Assembly: GCA_033002965.1 (NCBI GenBank)
Contig: JAURVB010013890.1
Location: forward strand, 1 to 64,000
DNA: 64,000 bases
Source: Piper betle
Lineage: Eukaryota > Streptophyta > Magnoliopsida > Piperales > Piperaceae
Direction of reading: 5' to 3'
The notes under the pieces were generated by a model that was not told where the DNA came from, did not search any database, and worked only from the letters and a program-made list of their open reading frames with translations. Numbering within the stretch: position 1 is the stretch's first letter; each line of letters begins with the position of its first letter. This document shows positions 45,817 to 58,169 of this stretch, piece by piece. The translations under genes and the position numbers were made by a program.

Positions 45817-48425
45817 TTATATAAAACTAGGCAAAATGTATATAAATAAATAAAATTCAAAGTAACTTGAATTCGAGTCCACTCGGTCCCAAATTCATAA
45901 ACAAAACTCAATTTGACAATGCTTGTTTAGCTCTTTCTCTGTGTGAGTGTCAGGACTTCAGTAAATGGGGTTGAGGGTCATGGTGATAGGTAAAGAGTTT
46001 ACGCTATGTTCGCTTCTTGTCGGTTGTCTCTTGTCGGGACATGGTGAAAAGACGGTGACGACATGTCTCCAACTGTCTTTCTTTCACCCATGGAAGAGCG
46101 CTCCAAATCAGTCAAGTGATAGCACCTGACCTAACTAACAACGCATATTAACTATTCATTGAGCTTCATCAGACATTTCAGAAGTAAAAATCAGTATTCA
46201 AGACATTTGGGAGTAATCAAATGCCTCCCCAACGAGGGATCGGAGAATGGTGGGGTTGGACAAGAGCCATTGCATCTTTGAATCTTGATCTGATGGGATG
46301 GAACATTAACGATTTCCAGTGAGTCACTCTTCCCCACAAGTGCTTCACTGGCCTGAGCTAATCTGCTGGGGTGACCCGAGCCATGCCAAGAGAACACCAG
46401 CTGTCGTCACACCCTAGTAGCAGCACCTAAACTAAGAAAACAAAACCCCGATATGTATATGTAGAGGAGCTACAGACGTGCATAGAGCCCTGTGCCCCTG
46501 AACTGTTCCCTACCATGTTGAGATTCCACCATGCTTTATAGTCACAAACAAACAAATCGAGCTGAGATTTGCGTCGTGGGGATGACCATGGAACCCGCAG
46601 CTACCAAACAATTCCCCCAAGGGCCCAACATGATTTACTTCTGTCCAACGAATCTGCTTTTGCAGCAATCTTACCCACACTACTTCCAAACCTCGCAGGA
46701 TTACAAGATCGCTTCATATACTAACTGCTTAAGGGTAATAGAAATTATAGAAAAGTTTTTCGTGAACAATCCATCACAGGTTGTGCGGATTTTTCCACAA
46801 ACCTAAACAACGAAACAATGATTGAAAGAAAAGGAAATGAAAGAGTCTAATTTTTTGGCCCCTTACTTTGATGGACAAAGCTTTCAATCGACCAATGCAG
46901 TCTGCTGGCCATGCTGGAGTGGAAGAACTTTTGATGAAGAGCTGGCACACCAGTTGCGGAGCATGGGCCACCCTGTCCAATGATGACAATTATCATACAG
47001 TGCACATCATAAAGCAAGGACAAGGGCCGGTAATGAACGTCAAGGATTGCAGTCTGCAATGAAGTCCATATTTTGCTGCTGTCCAGCGTACTCTGTACTG
47101 GGCTACTGCCAATTCTGACGCGATGATTAGCCATGACGCTAGACAGGGAGGCAACTCGTACCATAAAACTATCACATCAACCAAGTCGAGTTATACAAGA
47201 ACAGACGAGTTATGCAAGTTCGAATGAGAAATAATGTGTCCCACGGTGAACAAACAGGGTAAAGTCCACAGCAGTCTATGCACAAAAGTCAAAACTATTT
47301 GGCCCAAACTAATAGTAATGGACGCAAGAGAGGAAGCAGCAGGTTCTGTTTCAGTCGTAGGACAAGAACACTACAGAAGCTTAACCACAAAAGACCAATA
47401 TAGAAAATTTCCAACAAAAAACGGAAATCAAAGGCACCAGAGTCATTACCTCAGTGGCTTTATACCGACAAGGTCAAGTCCTCTTCATATTTTATGCAAA
47501 TGAACTCGTCATTCAAAAAATAAGGTCACTCAAATCGTTCATATAAAAGAAATACAAACTAAGAGATCCAAGAATAAGTTGAAAGATACAAGAGTAGCAG
47601 TCGTAACCTGAACGCCAGTAACACACTTCGACATGGTGGATTTGTTTATTTGTTTTGATCAGTGGGAAGTTTTACAGCATGCAATCATAGAACATGAAAA
47701 TCCTGAAACAATGATCGCTGAAATTAAATATGCATTCAGAAACAAGATCATAATGCACATTTTCCCTTAAATCATCAAAAGTTCGGAAGTTAATAAAGGT
47801 ATGGAATTTTAAAAATCGGCAATAATAAAGGTATGGAGATTCAGAAATGCACCATGAAACAAACAAAGGTTAACATGTGATGATGATCAAGGTTTTTACA
47901 GCAAATTCAAGAAAAGGACATGTTGATATGACTTATGAGTGAGAAATGCTAAGTATACAAAAAAATGCAATGAAATAGATATTATGGATTTCTGACCACA
48001 ATATAGAATTCTGTTAACTGAGAAAAAAACATGTGCGTCATGACACTTGGAGTATACATATGATGACGAACATCTTTCATTGTTAGCTTCCAGGTAGAAC
48101 TGTTTTAAGTAAACTGGACCTTTCATTATCAGCTTCGCAAATGGAGGGCAACATAATGATTATTGAATATTTAGAATGGTGTGTGATGATGATGATGATG
48201 GCGATGATGTTAAAATTTTAAGCATATCTCGTCATCCCGTCTTCCAAGCGTTGTGATGGGTCCAATATAAAAACTTCAACTTTTATTTTACATGGTTTTG
48301 TGTCATTAGATGAATGTGAAAATCCGAACAACCAGGATACAAGGTGCAGAAAATAATGATGAACCCCTGTGTAGAAAACAACTTAGAAAGAGTTTCAATC
48401 AGAAGAGAACCCTGTTTTCACCTAC
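45817..48425. other. unassigned intergenic sequence
   Basis: No family is recognised. Minus-strand frames at 46397-46191 and 47164-46847 have mixed composition but no linking frame. A GAT-repeat microsatellite is at about 48184-48202. Confidence 0.4.
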
Positions 48426-50298
48426 TTTGTCCAAACTGCACATGCATTTAGCAGAAAACTCCAGAAGTCAAGCTGCACATCTTTCATCTGCCATAGACTC
48501 CAAGCGGGAGACAATATCCACAATGCATCTAAGCTGCAATTATACTCATGCTCCATATCAGGCACTTCATCTAATTGTTGACCACAATGTGCAAGACCAT
48601 CAACCACAGCTTTGAAACCCCTGTGCAATAGTGCTATCCCTTCAATTAACTCATCGGGACATTTTCGCTTCTTTCCCAGTTCCTATCAGCCGCACTCCAT
48701 GCCCTGTCCCCAGGATCATCCTCAAGATTTATATGGTCTTTCACCTTCCTCTTCTTGTTCTTGACATCGCTATTTAAATTCTCAGTTTCCATAGGGTTGC
48801 ACACAGAAGCATCTAAATTGATTCTTGCAGTTTCCTCGACAATTTTCTTCAGGATTCTTGCTTCGGTCATAAGAACAGCAAATTCATCACAGCATGGGGT
48901 AGCTTCCACTAAAGCAACATATTTATCTAGGAATCTCTTTAGTTCAGACATGAACCTCTCCTCTCCTGGTTCTTTACTGGTCTCAACATCAAATGAACGA
49001 GCTGCATCAGGTGGCACAAATCTCCACAGCTGATGGCAGGATGTTCGAGAAGCAAAGTATTCAAATGCTGCTAGTGCCAGGTGAATAAACTCCCAGTGGC
49101 GGTTTCTAAGCAACAAATGAAACAACTCCCAGATGCCAGTGCTTGTGGTACAGTCCGAGCAAGATTTGCGATGAAAGATGCAAGAGAAGCTGTCACTGGA
49201 ACAAGCATGTATTTGAAGCAGTCATTTCCTTCACAAATAAAGTATAGAACTGCAACAATGCTTCTGATATCTCCTCATTTGTGTAGAGATGCTTTGTGGC
49301 AAACACGATTTCCAACACCTGAGATAGGAGTTTGCAATAGAGGTCTTTTTCTAGCATGTCTGTACAGATGCGATAGCCTTGAACAATTTCCCCGGCAAAT
49401 TTCAATATCCTTAATATACCACTTGCATCAAACTCATTAGTGATCAATTGACTGCAAGATATCAAATATGTTACTCATCTAAAAGACAAAAGCATGACAG
49501 CAATAATGAAAATTGCAAACTATCATGTATCTGTTTAACAATGACAAAATGGTTCATTATACCAAAGAGAAATTATTGCAGTCATAAAATAATAAATTAT
49601 ATATATATATATATATAACAGTTGACAACTAAGGCCATGTTGTGCATATATATTCCTAACAACAATTTTAATTTCAGGGAATGGAAAAGGAAAATGTACT
49701 CTAAAATGCTTTTTTCTGGTTGGTTAACTACTTACGTAGACTGTAACATTGGCAGCAAAGCATAAAGAGGAAGCCCGGGCAAACTTGTTTCACAGAAATT
49801 CCTGTCTTTAACTTCTCTGACAATATTTTCCACGGTTGAACATAGTGAAATGAGAGTTTTTTGCATGGCATCCTTTTTAAAATTGTCTGACAGTGAATAT
49901 AATGGGAAACCTTCCACAGGCAAAGCTGTAAACAAAATATTACGCATTTCATCAGAAAAGATTGAAGTATAAATTTGGTCTATGAGACATTGGACACCAC
50001 TGTTCAGAATTGTACGTATTGAACATGAAACCTTCCTTAAAGCTGAGGAGGGTAGAAGAGATGGTTCCAATGCTGCAATGTCCTTGAAAAATGAGCATAT
50101 TCTATTGACAAAACTGGTAATTGTTTGAGCATCTGCATGACGGAATAGAAAGCACCATAGCTCCATTACAATCTCCCAACAAAGGAAGTGGGGATGAATA
50201 TTCTCAAGAAGGAAACTCTCCACTACCTTCCATTCTTCATTTCTGTTTGATATAATTAGAAAGGTTTTCAATGCATGCAGAATAGATAATATTGCCAA
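48426..50298 (-). pseudogene. FLIP/MEICA1-like (FIRRM homologue) 3' fragment
   Basis: FLIP (rice MEICA1, human FIRRM) partners the FIGNL1 ATPase and limits meiotic crossovers and RAD51 foci. Exon A (50298-49736, GTAAGT donor) encodes NEEWKVVESFLLENIHPHFL, then MELWCFLFRHADAQTITSFV. Exon B (from 49451, CAG acceptor) encodes ITNEFDASGILRILKFAGEI and continues, after frame changes near 49225 and 49155, into LLLRNRHWEFIHLALAAFEY, SCHQLWRFVPPDAARSFDV and EERFMSELKRFLDKYVALVE. A last block, DELIEGIALLHRGFKAVVDGL, needs a further frame change or a short intron near 48680. The 5' half of the gene is absent. The family call is from recalled pattern and is moderate; the frameshifts are seen directly, so it is non-functional as read. 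Confidence 0.6.
49594..49618. repeat. (TA)n microsatellite in the FLIP-like intron
   Basis: About twelve TA units between the two FLIP-like exons. Similar TA runs occur near 2629, 16690, 21626 and 43024. Confidence 0.9.
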
Positions 50299-50359
50299 TT
50301 AAGAGATATCTGTTAAGAAAAAAAAGGCTAATTAATCAATATCAAAATTAGACTAGTAC

Positions 50360-50682
50360 CAGTGGAGAGGCCGCAGCTCAAGAGGGTCATCTTCTTGAGA
50401 GGTGTGGCGGGATCGATCTTGACAACGCAAGCAGGGTGACGGTGTACTCGCCAAAGGTGGAGGTGTTGAGGAAATGGTTGATGGGTTTGCCGTTCATGGT
50501 GTTGAACCTCACCTGCCCATCCCCACTCATCACCCATTTGAACGAGTTGACCGAGAACCTCTCGCATAGGTTTGTCTTCTCCGATTTGCAGCTCCTGCAA
50601 CGGAACACTCCCCTTGGAATATGGGTATCACTTGATCCCCTTCCCTCAAGTCCTCTACCCCTTCCCCACACTCTCCAAAATC
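50360..50682 (-). pseudogene. alcohol dehydrogenase-like exon fragment
   Basis: Zinc-dependent alcohol dehydrogenases oxidise alcohols with NAD. This exon has a CAG acceptor at its 5' edge and a GTAC donor after SCGLSTG. It encodes GEGVEDLREGDQVIPIFQGE, RSCKSEKTNLCERF (structural-zinc cysteines), GQVRFNTMNGKPINHFLNTS, TFGEYTV and VVKIDPATPLKKMTLLSCG, the ADH-like subgroup pattern. Three frames are needed to read these blocks, so at least two small indels are present. No other ADH exons were found nearby. It lies just upstream of, and in the same orientation as, the FLIP-like fragment. Confidence 0.85.
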
Positions 50683-51033
50683 CTGTACAAAGTTTAATTC
50701 ATCAAAATTGGTGATCATCAATATGTTACCTGCATCCACCTAATTATACAGTTTTGAAGATTAATCCCACGTACCCAGATGCCTCGTGGCCTAATATGAT
50801 TGGATACATTCGTTGCAGCTCGTTCTTTGATGTATGAACGAACAACTGGTTAGTTATGATTGCTGATTGATTATTGAATTTACTGTGGTTAGTTGAATGA
50901 ATATATTACCTCGCCTTTCCAAGCACTGAGATCGGTGTGGCAAACAGACGTGATTAGTATCTTGATGCGAACTAATATATTCATTATCGACTAATAAATT
51001 CATTCAACGATCGAGTCGAGTCCTTGGAATTAT

Positions 51034-51885
51034 AATGATTTTGGGATTCCTTATCCGACGTATTTTCATCCTGCCAAGGACTCTGATGTGTTTACATGGC
51101 AGGATTGGATGAGGAATTTGGATAGGTCTTGGCTGTTTTCGTTTGCTGGCGCCCCTCGCCCTGGTGATTGGAAATCGATCAGAGGTCAGATAATTGATCA
51201 GTGCAAGAATTCCATGGTCTGTAAGTTACTGGAGTATGACTTTGGGGAGAGCAAGTGCCATTCTCCTAGCAGCATTATGCAAATGTTTCACAGCTCAGTG
51301 TTCTGTTTGCAGCCACAAGGTGATTGCTACACTCGGAGATCAGCATTTGATTCTATTCTGGCTACTTGAATTCCCGTCTTCTTCCACCCTGGTTCTCCTT
51401 ATTTTCAATATACATTGCCTCTTCCAAAGAATTACACAAAACACTCGTCTTCATTTCAGAAGATGACGTTGGACAGAAAAATATTAGCATAGAGGAAAGA
51501 CTTAGGCAGATATGCCCAGAGCAGGTGAAAATCATGAGGAGACGAAGTCGTGAATCTTATTCCAAAGCTTATATATGCCGATCCTCGTTCGAGGTTACAA
51601 ACTCTCAGAGATGCATTTGATGTTGCAGTCCAGGCAATTATTGGAGAAGTAACAAAGTTAAGAATGGACATTATTGAGGATCGCGAGGATCATGATTTTA
51701 TCGAGGAAAGTAGTTGGAAGTATGCATTACTAGAGGAAGGCCAAAAAACTGTGGGAGCCCATGAATATTTCTCAAAGCCTAAGGATGAAAACAATGGAGA
51801 TTCCGATGGTATGTCTGCCGATCCGACAAAAATTCCTGAAAGAATGAACAAAGAGGTCAGTCGTGAAGCGGAACTAACTTGTTGA
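51034..51885 (+). pseudogene. MUR3-like xyloglucan galactosyltransferase (GT47) 3' fragment
   Basis: MUR3/KATAMARI-type enzymes are Golgi GT47 transferases that galactosylate xyloglucan side chains. The fragment starts mid-protein at [18 protein letters not shown] and proceeds through [60 protein letters not shown] and [13 protein letters not shown] replaces an expected Cys codon at about 51367, before IPVFFHPGS. Frames then shift near 51445 ([17 protein letters not shown]) and 51545 ([20 protein letters not shown]). It ends [22 protein letters not shown] and a stop at 51883-51885. The N-terminal half is missing. Confidence 0.9.
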
Positions 51886-52655
51886 TTTTTTATATGGCTA
51901 ATTACCTCCTGAGAAGGGCAACAATTGAGAAGTGAGCGTCAAATTACCTTTTCATGACTGCTGGCGTCTCAAGCTCTATCTTGGCATTGATTCTGTGCTG
52001 ATACATCTGATTAAGGGAGTTAAACTGTGTCGTCATTCTCATTATACATCTCTAAGCTTTTAAAAGCCAGGTTTTGTTATTTTTTTCTGTAACATATATA
52101 TCGATATGTTTATGGCAATTTTGTTTTAATCTCGAATAATTAGTTATAGTATTGAGCATTACATAATCAAGGATTTCTCTGTTAAATCTGAATTCAAGAA
52201 TAACCTTATAACACACTGTTGTGGTTCTTCATTTGAAAGTTCTTTGTTGCTTTAGTGTAAGCTCTTCATTTGAAAGTTCTTTGTTGCTTTGGTCTCCAAG
52301 ATCACTAACTAGTAGCATATCCCTAAAATTATTAGTGAGTTGTGGTGCCAATGTTGTCTACTTGCTGAAAGGGAGAGTGCTGATGGGTTTGCACTGGATC
52401 ATTTATATATAGGTACTTGTTCAGTTACAAATCAAATCACATGAGAAGAACCACTTGACTTTCTTTCAAGTTTTAAATATTGCATGTTCATACTAGCCAT
52501 ATTTGTGTTGCTATATTAGTTCTCCATTTGTGTAAGTTGGGAACAAGCAGGAAAGCGAGATTGTGATTGATTGATGAGCTTGCATTTGAAAATAAGACAA
52601 ATAAGACATGGTCGGGCATGAACTACTTTTAATTGGACTTTGTTTGGTAGGTTTT
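51886..52655. other. intergenic between GT47 fragment and copia element
   Basis: No gene. A direct repeat of about 27 bp, TTCATTTGAAAGTTCTTTGT plus TGCTTT, occurs at about 52229 and 52266. Confidence 0.5.
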
Positions 52656-53204
52656 TGTTGAGAAAATCTCCAAAAGTTGGAGATCAACGACAACGAAGAC
52701 AAGATATGGAAACAAAATCACAAAAATAAAGAGATTTAACGTAAAAACCCCCTATCGAGAGTCAAAAACCGTGGGATAACAATGAACAATGTACTACTTC
52801 AACCAAAGATTACAGTCATCAAACATATAGAATATACAAGAAAATTACTCACTCAACCTATACTTTTGAAATTACAAGATTTGCTCACCCAACCTATAAT
52901 ATTGAGATTATAAGATTTCTCTCTCAATACTCTTTATAAAAATAAATTAATGAATAATATTGATCCTTCTTCTTATTTCTATATTCTCTCTGTTCTCTCT
53001 TTGTCCACTCACACCCTATCTTGTTTCCTCTGCTTGTCTTGCTTTAGAATGAGGCAAATGAGGCCATATTTATAGAGAAGCTTTAAGACCCTATATCTTC
53101 CATGGAACAATAAACATTCACCTCTCTTGGTATTTCAAGATTCCTTTAGTATTCCGAGTGTGATAATGAACTACATATCATTAATATAATTACAAATATT
53201 AACA
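52656..53204 (-). repeat. 3' LTR of the copia element
   Basis: 549 bp, TGTTGAGAAAAT...AATATTAACA on the plus strand, matching 60364-60893 in blocks such as TATCGAGAGTCAAAAACC and ATTACAAATATTA. Confidence 0.85.
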
Positions 53205-53539
53205 ATCTCCCACTTGGAGTCCGATTGGAACATATCAGTCTTAATTCTTCCTCCACTTGTTAGTTGAATAAATCCATTCACCTGCATGTTAGTGCAAGTT
53301 CACAAAAGTTGAGTAAAAGCTCAACTTTTGTCCCTCCACCGATTTAGTCAACATGTCCACCAGATTCTTTTTTCCATCTATCTTCACCAACTATAATTTA
53401 CCTTCTTCTAACAAAGATCCGATAAAATGATACTTTAACTAAATATGTTTGGTCCTATAATGAAATGTCGAGTTCTTGGCTAAATGGACTAAACTTTGAC
53501 TATAACTATACAACCTGCAATCAACCCCATTAAAACCTA

Positions 53540-53700
53540 ACACATTCATTAAAATTTTAATCTAAATATACTCCATGCTAGCTTCTCATAGTAGTCATAT
53601 ATCCAGTCTTAGTTGAAGATAAAATTTTAATCTAAATATACTCCATGCTAGCTTCTGTAGTAGTCACATATTCAGTCTCAGTTGAAGATAGAGCAACTAT
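53540..53700 (-). repeat. ~75-bp tandem duplication in the copia RNase H region
   Basis: AAAATTTTAATCTAAATATA, then CTCCATGCTAGCTTCT...CAGTCT-AGTTGAAGATA, occurs twice in direct tandem (about 53549-53621 and 53622-53693). It falls within the degenerate RNase H region. Confidence 0.75.
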
Positions 53701-53879
53701 CTTTTGCAATTTCGAAACCTAGCTCACCGCGGTTCCACCAACTATAAAGATGTGTCCAGATGTACTCCTATCATTATCTCTATTTCTAATATGGTTTGAG
53801 TCCACATAACCTTACACATCAATATTATCACCCCTAAAACACAAATAGTAATTAGAAGTTCCTTTCAAATACCTGAAAA

Positions 53880-54560
53880 TCCATGTTACTGCTTTCTAGT
53901 GTTCTTTTCCTGGTTCTTTATGAATTTGCTCTCTACTCTTATTGCATGTGCAATATCTGGTATTGTACTCACCATAACATAAATAAGACTTTCAATAGCT
54001 GAAGCATAAGACACCGTTTTCATGTAAGATTTATCCTTCTCACTCTTAGCACTTTGTTCTTTTGACAATGGAAAATTACTACCCAAAGTAGTAGTCATTG
54101 GCTTAGATTCATTCATGTTGAACCTCTCAAGAACTTTCTTTACATACCCTTCTTGAGATAACCACAACTTCTTGCTCTTCTTGTTTCGGGTAATCTGCAT
54201 CTCAAGAAATTATTTTGCTTCACCCAAGTCTTTCATCGAAAAACTCTTGGCTAACCTCATTTTGAAATTAACAATTTTCTTCATACAAGTCCCTGCAACA
54301 AGCATGTCATCTACATACATAGTTCAAATAATGTAATTGCCATCATTAAACTTTTGTAGATATACACAGTGGTCCGAATTGCTCCTAGCAAATCCATTAT
54401 CTAACATAAACTTGTTAAATTTCACGTACCACTGTCTTGATGCTTGTTTAAGTCTATATAGACTCCTCTTCAATTTGCACACCATATTTTCTTTACCTTT
54501 GACTTCAAATCCTTTTCGCTGTTCCATATAGATCTCCTCCTCCAAATCACTACGATGGAA
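53880..54560 (-). pseudogene. copia reverse transcriptase remnant
   Basis: The minus strand encodes KENMVCKLKRSLYRLKQASRQWYVKFNKFM, listed here as KRSLYRLKQASRQWYVKF (54480-54420). Later come QEGYVKKVLERFNMNESKP and SYASAIESLIYVMVSTIPDI (54170-53940), hallmark blocks of the copia RT. The catalytic YVDDM region falls between them, near 54330-54300, in a damaged frame. Stops and frame changes rule out activity. Confidence 0.88.
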
Positions 54561-55185
54561 AGCTGTATTTACATCAAGCTATTCTAAATACAATCCCTTT
54601 ACAACGATAATACTTAAAATAATTCTAATAGAAGTCATTTTTACAACAGATGCAAATATATCATGAGAATCAATTCTTTTTCTTTGACCAAACCTTTCAC
54701 TACAAGTATTGCCTTATACCTTTGTACACCACCAGTTTCAGGCTTGACCCGATAGATCCATTTGTTTTGTAGAACTTTCCTTTTTCGTAGCAACTTCACC
54801 AACTCTCATGTATGATTCTTCACCAATATTGGCATCTCATCCTTTATGGTCAACTCCCACTTAAGCTGAGCTTTGTCACTCATGGCTTCATCATAGGACT
54901 CTGGTTCTCCTGCATCGGTATACAAAACATATTGTACAATTAAATTTAATTTTTAAGTAGGCTTCTTGGCCCTTGTGCTCCTCCTTGGTTTTGGAGCAAT
55001 AAGTGTCTCTTGTGATGGCTCTTAGTCATCAATTTCAACTTGTGCATCAGAATATTCAGAATCTGATTCATGACCATTTAGTTGATTAGCCTGTGACTGA
55101 CCTTTTTTTCAGTCTTCTTAGAAGATAATTGTTCCTCATCACTTGGAATAAATCCTTGATTTTCAGCACTTGGTATCTCTTCATC
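54561..55185 (-). pseudogene. degenerate copia integrase-RT linker
   Basis: Only short frames remain, with acidic and serine-rich pieces as expected between integrase and reverse transcriptase. The main integrase core that should lie between this and 58770 is absent, so the insertion was accompanied by a deletion. Confidence 0.5.
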
Positions 55186-58161
55186 TGTAACACCCCAAAT
55201 CCGGTTCACACTCGTGAACCGAACCGGCATGTTACTAGCCCCGGTTAGGTTGGCTAACCCGAACCTAACTCATACGGATCCAATCTCGGCGTCTTAAGAT
55301 GTAGATACGACTTGTCATGCATGGATAAATTCATAAAACCCTAACATGATACTACATGGATGACATGCAACCTAAACTTCACACCAACACAATTACAATC
55401 AAAATTAGTAAAAATTATAAAATAAAAGGGACAGAATTTCCCCTAAAAATGCAATTAGGGGCCACCCTGTCAAAAACGTATATTCAAACATATATACGTA
55501 TAGCAACGATAGCATTCACACATACTTCTAATCTATTATATTCATCATTCTCTGAACTTTGGGTCCTAACCCATCACACTTTTGCTGCGCTACTCTGATC
55601 ATTTCACATTCTATCATGTCTCATGCATTTGAACATGTCATTCACAATATAATAACATAATAACACAAAATTAAACATTCAGAAATCTAACATGTGTGTG
55701 TACAAGACCTCATTGCTCCTCCGTCCAAGCTGGCTCCTCCAACTCGTGATTATTACCTACATATAGTATAAAAACACGTCAGTAACAAGTGTTACTGGTC
55801 CGGAAAATAAAATAACTATAACAAGCTGGCTATGAGAGCAAACTCTCATATGAAAGAAAACCATATACTTCCTCAAGAACACTCTGAAGGGCACTACTGA
55901 GGAGCCACTGGGCTGCAGACCCGGTAGCATCCCGAACTTACTGATCTGCTGCTGGTACTGTGCTGCTCTCGGCACTTCTTTTCAGTACTTCTCGTGAAAC
56001 TTTATCCTAAGCCCTCTCCTTACCTCCATATTTCTCCTGGCCTTGAGCACGAAGGCCGAGTACTCTCAGGCAGTCGCCTTTAGTACCCTTTGAACCACAA
56101 GTCCGGACATGCGCTGTACTAAACAGTACCCGTAAACCTCCACGTTCTCCGGGTGTGAGGAACTCAAACGCGGAGTTGTCAGGATCCCTCGGGAATGGAA
56201 CAGTCTGCTGGCACTAATCCAGAGCCCGCTTTGACTGTCACGGCATCCTCTGCATGGTACGTGCAGTCGATTTCTCCATCTCTCGTCTCACTGAAAACGC
56301 GAAAACTACATATATATAGGGCTGGGTAGGGATTTATATAATAGGCCCGAAGGCAACTTGTGGTGGATCTTGTTTTCGAAATCATCCTCGAGGGATCTCA
56401 TCCTCGAGGGGTTATTAATCCGGAAAATATTCGGTTAAATGGCCCGAGTTAAGTGGGATCCGATAAAACGCCACTTAACCCGTCCTGCAGACAATAAATT
56501 AAACATACAATAGAAAAGCGTAAAACAAGACGAGTCCTAAACGGACCTGGTAGAAGCTCCAAGCGTGTCATCGCGCCTAGGCGGCAAGCTCCTACTCCGT
56601 ACCTACACATCAAAACTAAATACTAACGCCCGCTAACTAAATGATGCATCAAACTCAATAACATCACAATCGCAATGCAATCATTCATCAACATAACAAT
56701 CAGAAAATCATAAAAATTAATTAATCCTAGCTCATCCTATTTATACTAATTTTATTACATGTCTGTAACTTATGTCGTGGTCACTTATCATGCTCTGACC
56801 TGATCTACTTCATTAGACTACTTACTGTTCATTCGCAATTACCCAAATCATACAATCATCCCTTTACTCATAATTAGGCATTACTCATGACGGTTAATCA
56901 AATCTAGCATACTGTGCTAACATTCATCATGACAACTAGTTAATTCTAGCATGCTATGCTAACAATCATATTCAATTTTAAATAACTCAATCGGAGGTAA
57001 TTATACCTCACGTCGTCGGCAATCGGCGACGGCTAGGGTTCCGTCGCGCGTCTCGGAGCTCGAATTCGGCGCTCCTCGGCGTCCGACGTTCGATCGGGCT
57101 CCACTGGGTGAGCCCCGCGGAAGATCCGGTGGATTCCGGCGAATCCCAGAAATTCCGATTTTTCCGGCGGTTTTCCGGCGACTTCCGGTGGTTTTCCGGC
57201 GACAATCGCCGGCGGCGTCTACTGGTCGGAAAGGGGTCGTGTTGGGTACCCTCGGAACCGGCTCGGCGGCCCCGACTCATCTATGACCTCAGCGTGGCCA
57301 ATGGAGGCGGCGGCTCGCCGGAAAATGGCAAAACAGAGGCCGGCCGTGGTGGTTGCTAGATCTGGCCGGCCACGGCGGCGACGGCCTCCGCTCCGGTCGG
57401 GAAGCGTCACTAGGTGGTCGAGGGTGCTGAGGCGACCACTTGATCGTGGTGGCGATGCTCGCCGGCGGCGGAATCGGCGACGCGACCGAAATGTAGCCGC
57501 GGCGCTAGGCGAGCCGATTCCGACGTTGCGGCGGCCTGGCAGCGGCCGGGGCTGGTCGGGGCGGCACGACGACGCCGTGGCGGAGCTGGGCGGCGACGAT
57601 CGGCGGCCAGGCGGCGCCGACAGCGGCGGTGGCGACGCTGCACAGTGGCGGCGTCGGGGTTTGGGTTTGGGGAAGAAAAGGAAGGTCAGGCGTGTGTGGT
57701 GGCAAGGTCGTAAATATTACTTGACTCGTCTCCGGCTCGAGTCAAGTATAATAACTAAGTCGTATTAAATCCTAAAAAATTCATAAAAATCGGGAAAAAT
57801 CCCGTAAAATCAAACAACACCACAATATTATAATGATATGCTCTATGACTAACAACCCACCCAGACTGCCCGAACGCGTCCTAACGCGGTAAACGGCCTA
57901 ATACTAATTCTACGATCCACTATATATAAAAATAATAAAAAAAATGACTGGCATACTCTCATATATCTGATAACTCATTCTGTTCTGCTGTGTTCATGAC
58001 GTTATCATCATATACTTGGGTACGCATGACCCTCATAGCTCATACACGCGACTGGCATCGGCTCGGTACACGTGTCCTGAAACTGACTCAACTCGAAAAA
58101 AATAACGGTCGACCCGACCGGTTCTGAATATAAAACCCTAACTCGAATCGTGGGTTTTACA
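55186..58161 (-). mobile_element. solo LTR of Tekay/Del-like family inside the copia element
   Basis: Runs TGTAACACCCC...GGGTTTTACA on the plus strand, 2.98 kb, inverse of the 34543-37543 LTR. It is collinear along its length, including the GC-rich module (57000-57720) and the inverted ATTTATATAATAGGCCCGAA block (56333). No internal region or second LTR. Flanking words TCATC and ATCAT do not form a convincing duplication, because the right flank is another LTR piece. Confidence 0.85.
57000..57720 (-). other. GC-rich module of the large LTR (copy 4)
   Basis: Inverse counterpart of 35040-35710, with the same edge, GAGGTATAATTACC on the minus strand. The 161-codon plus-strand frame here is antisense to the LTR and not conserved in the other copies. 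Confidence 0.55.
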
Positions 58162-58169
58162 ATCATACT

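Noticed and set aside
57283..57768. 161-codon plus-strand frame
   Set aside because: Antisense to the LTR and not maintained in its sister copies.
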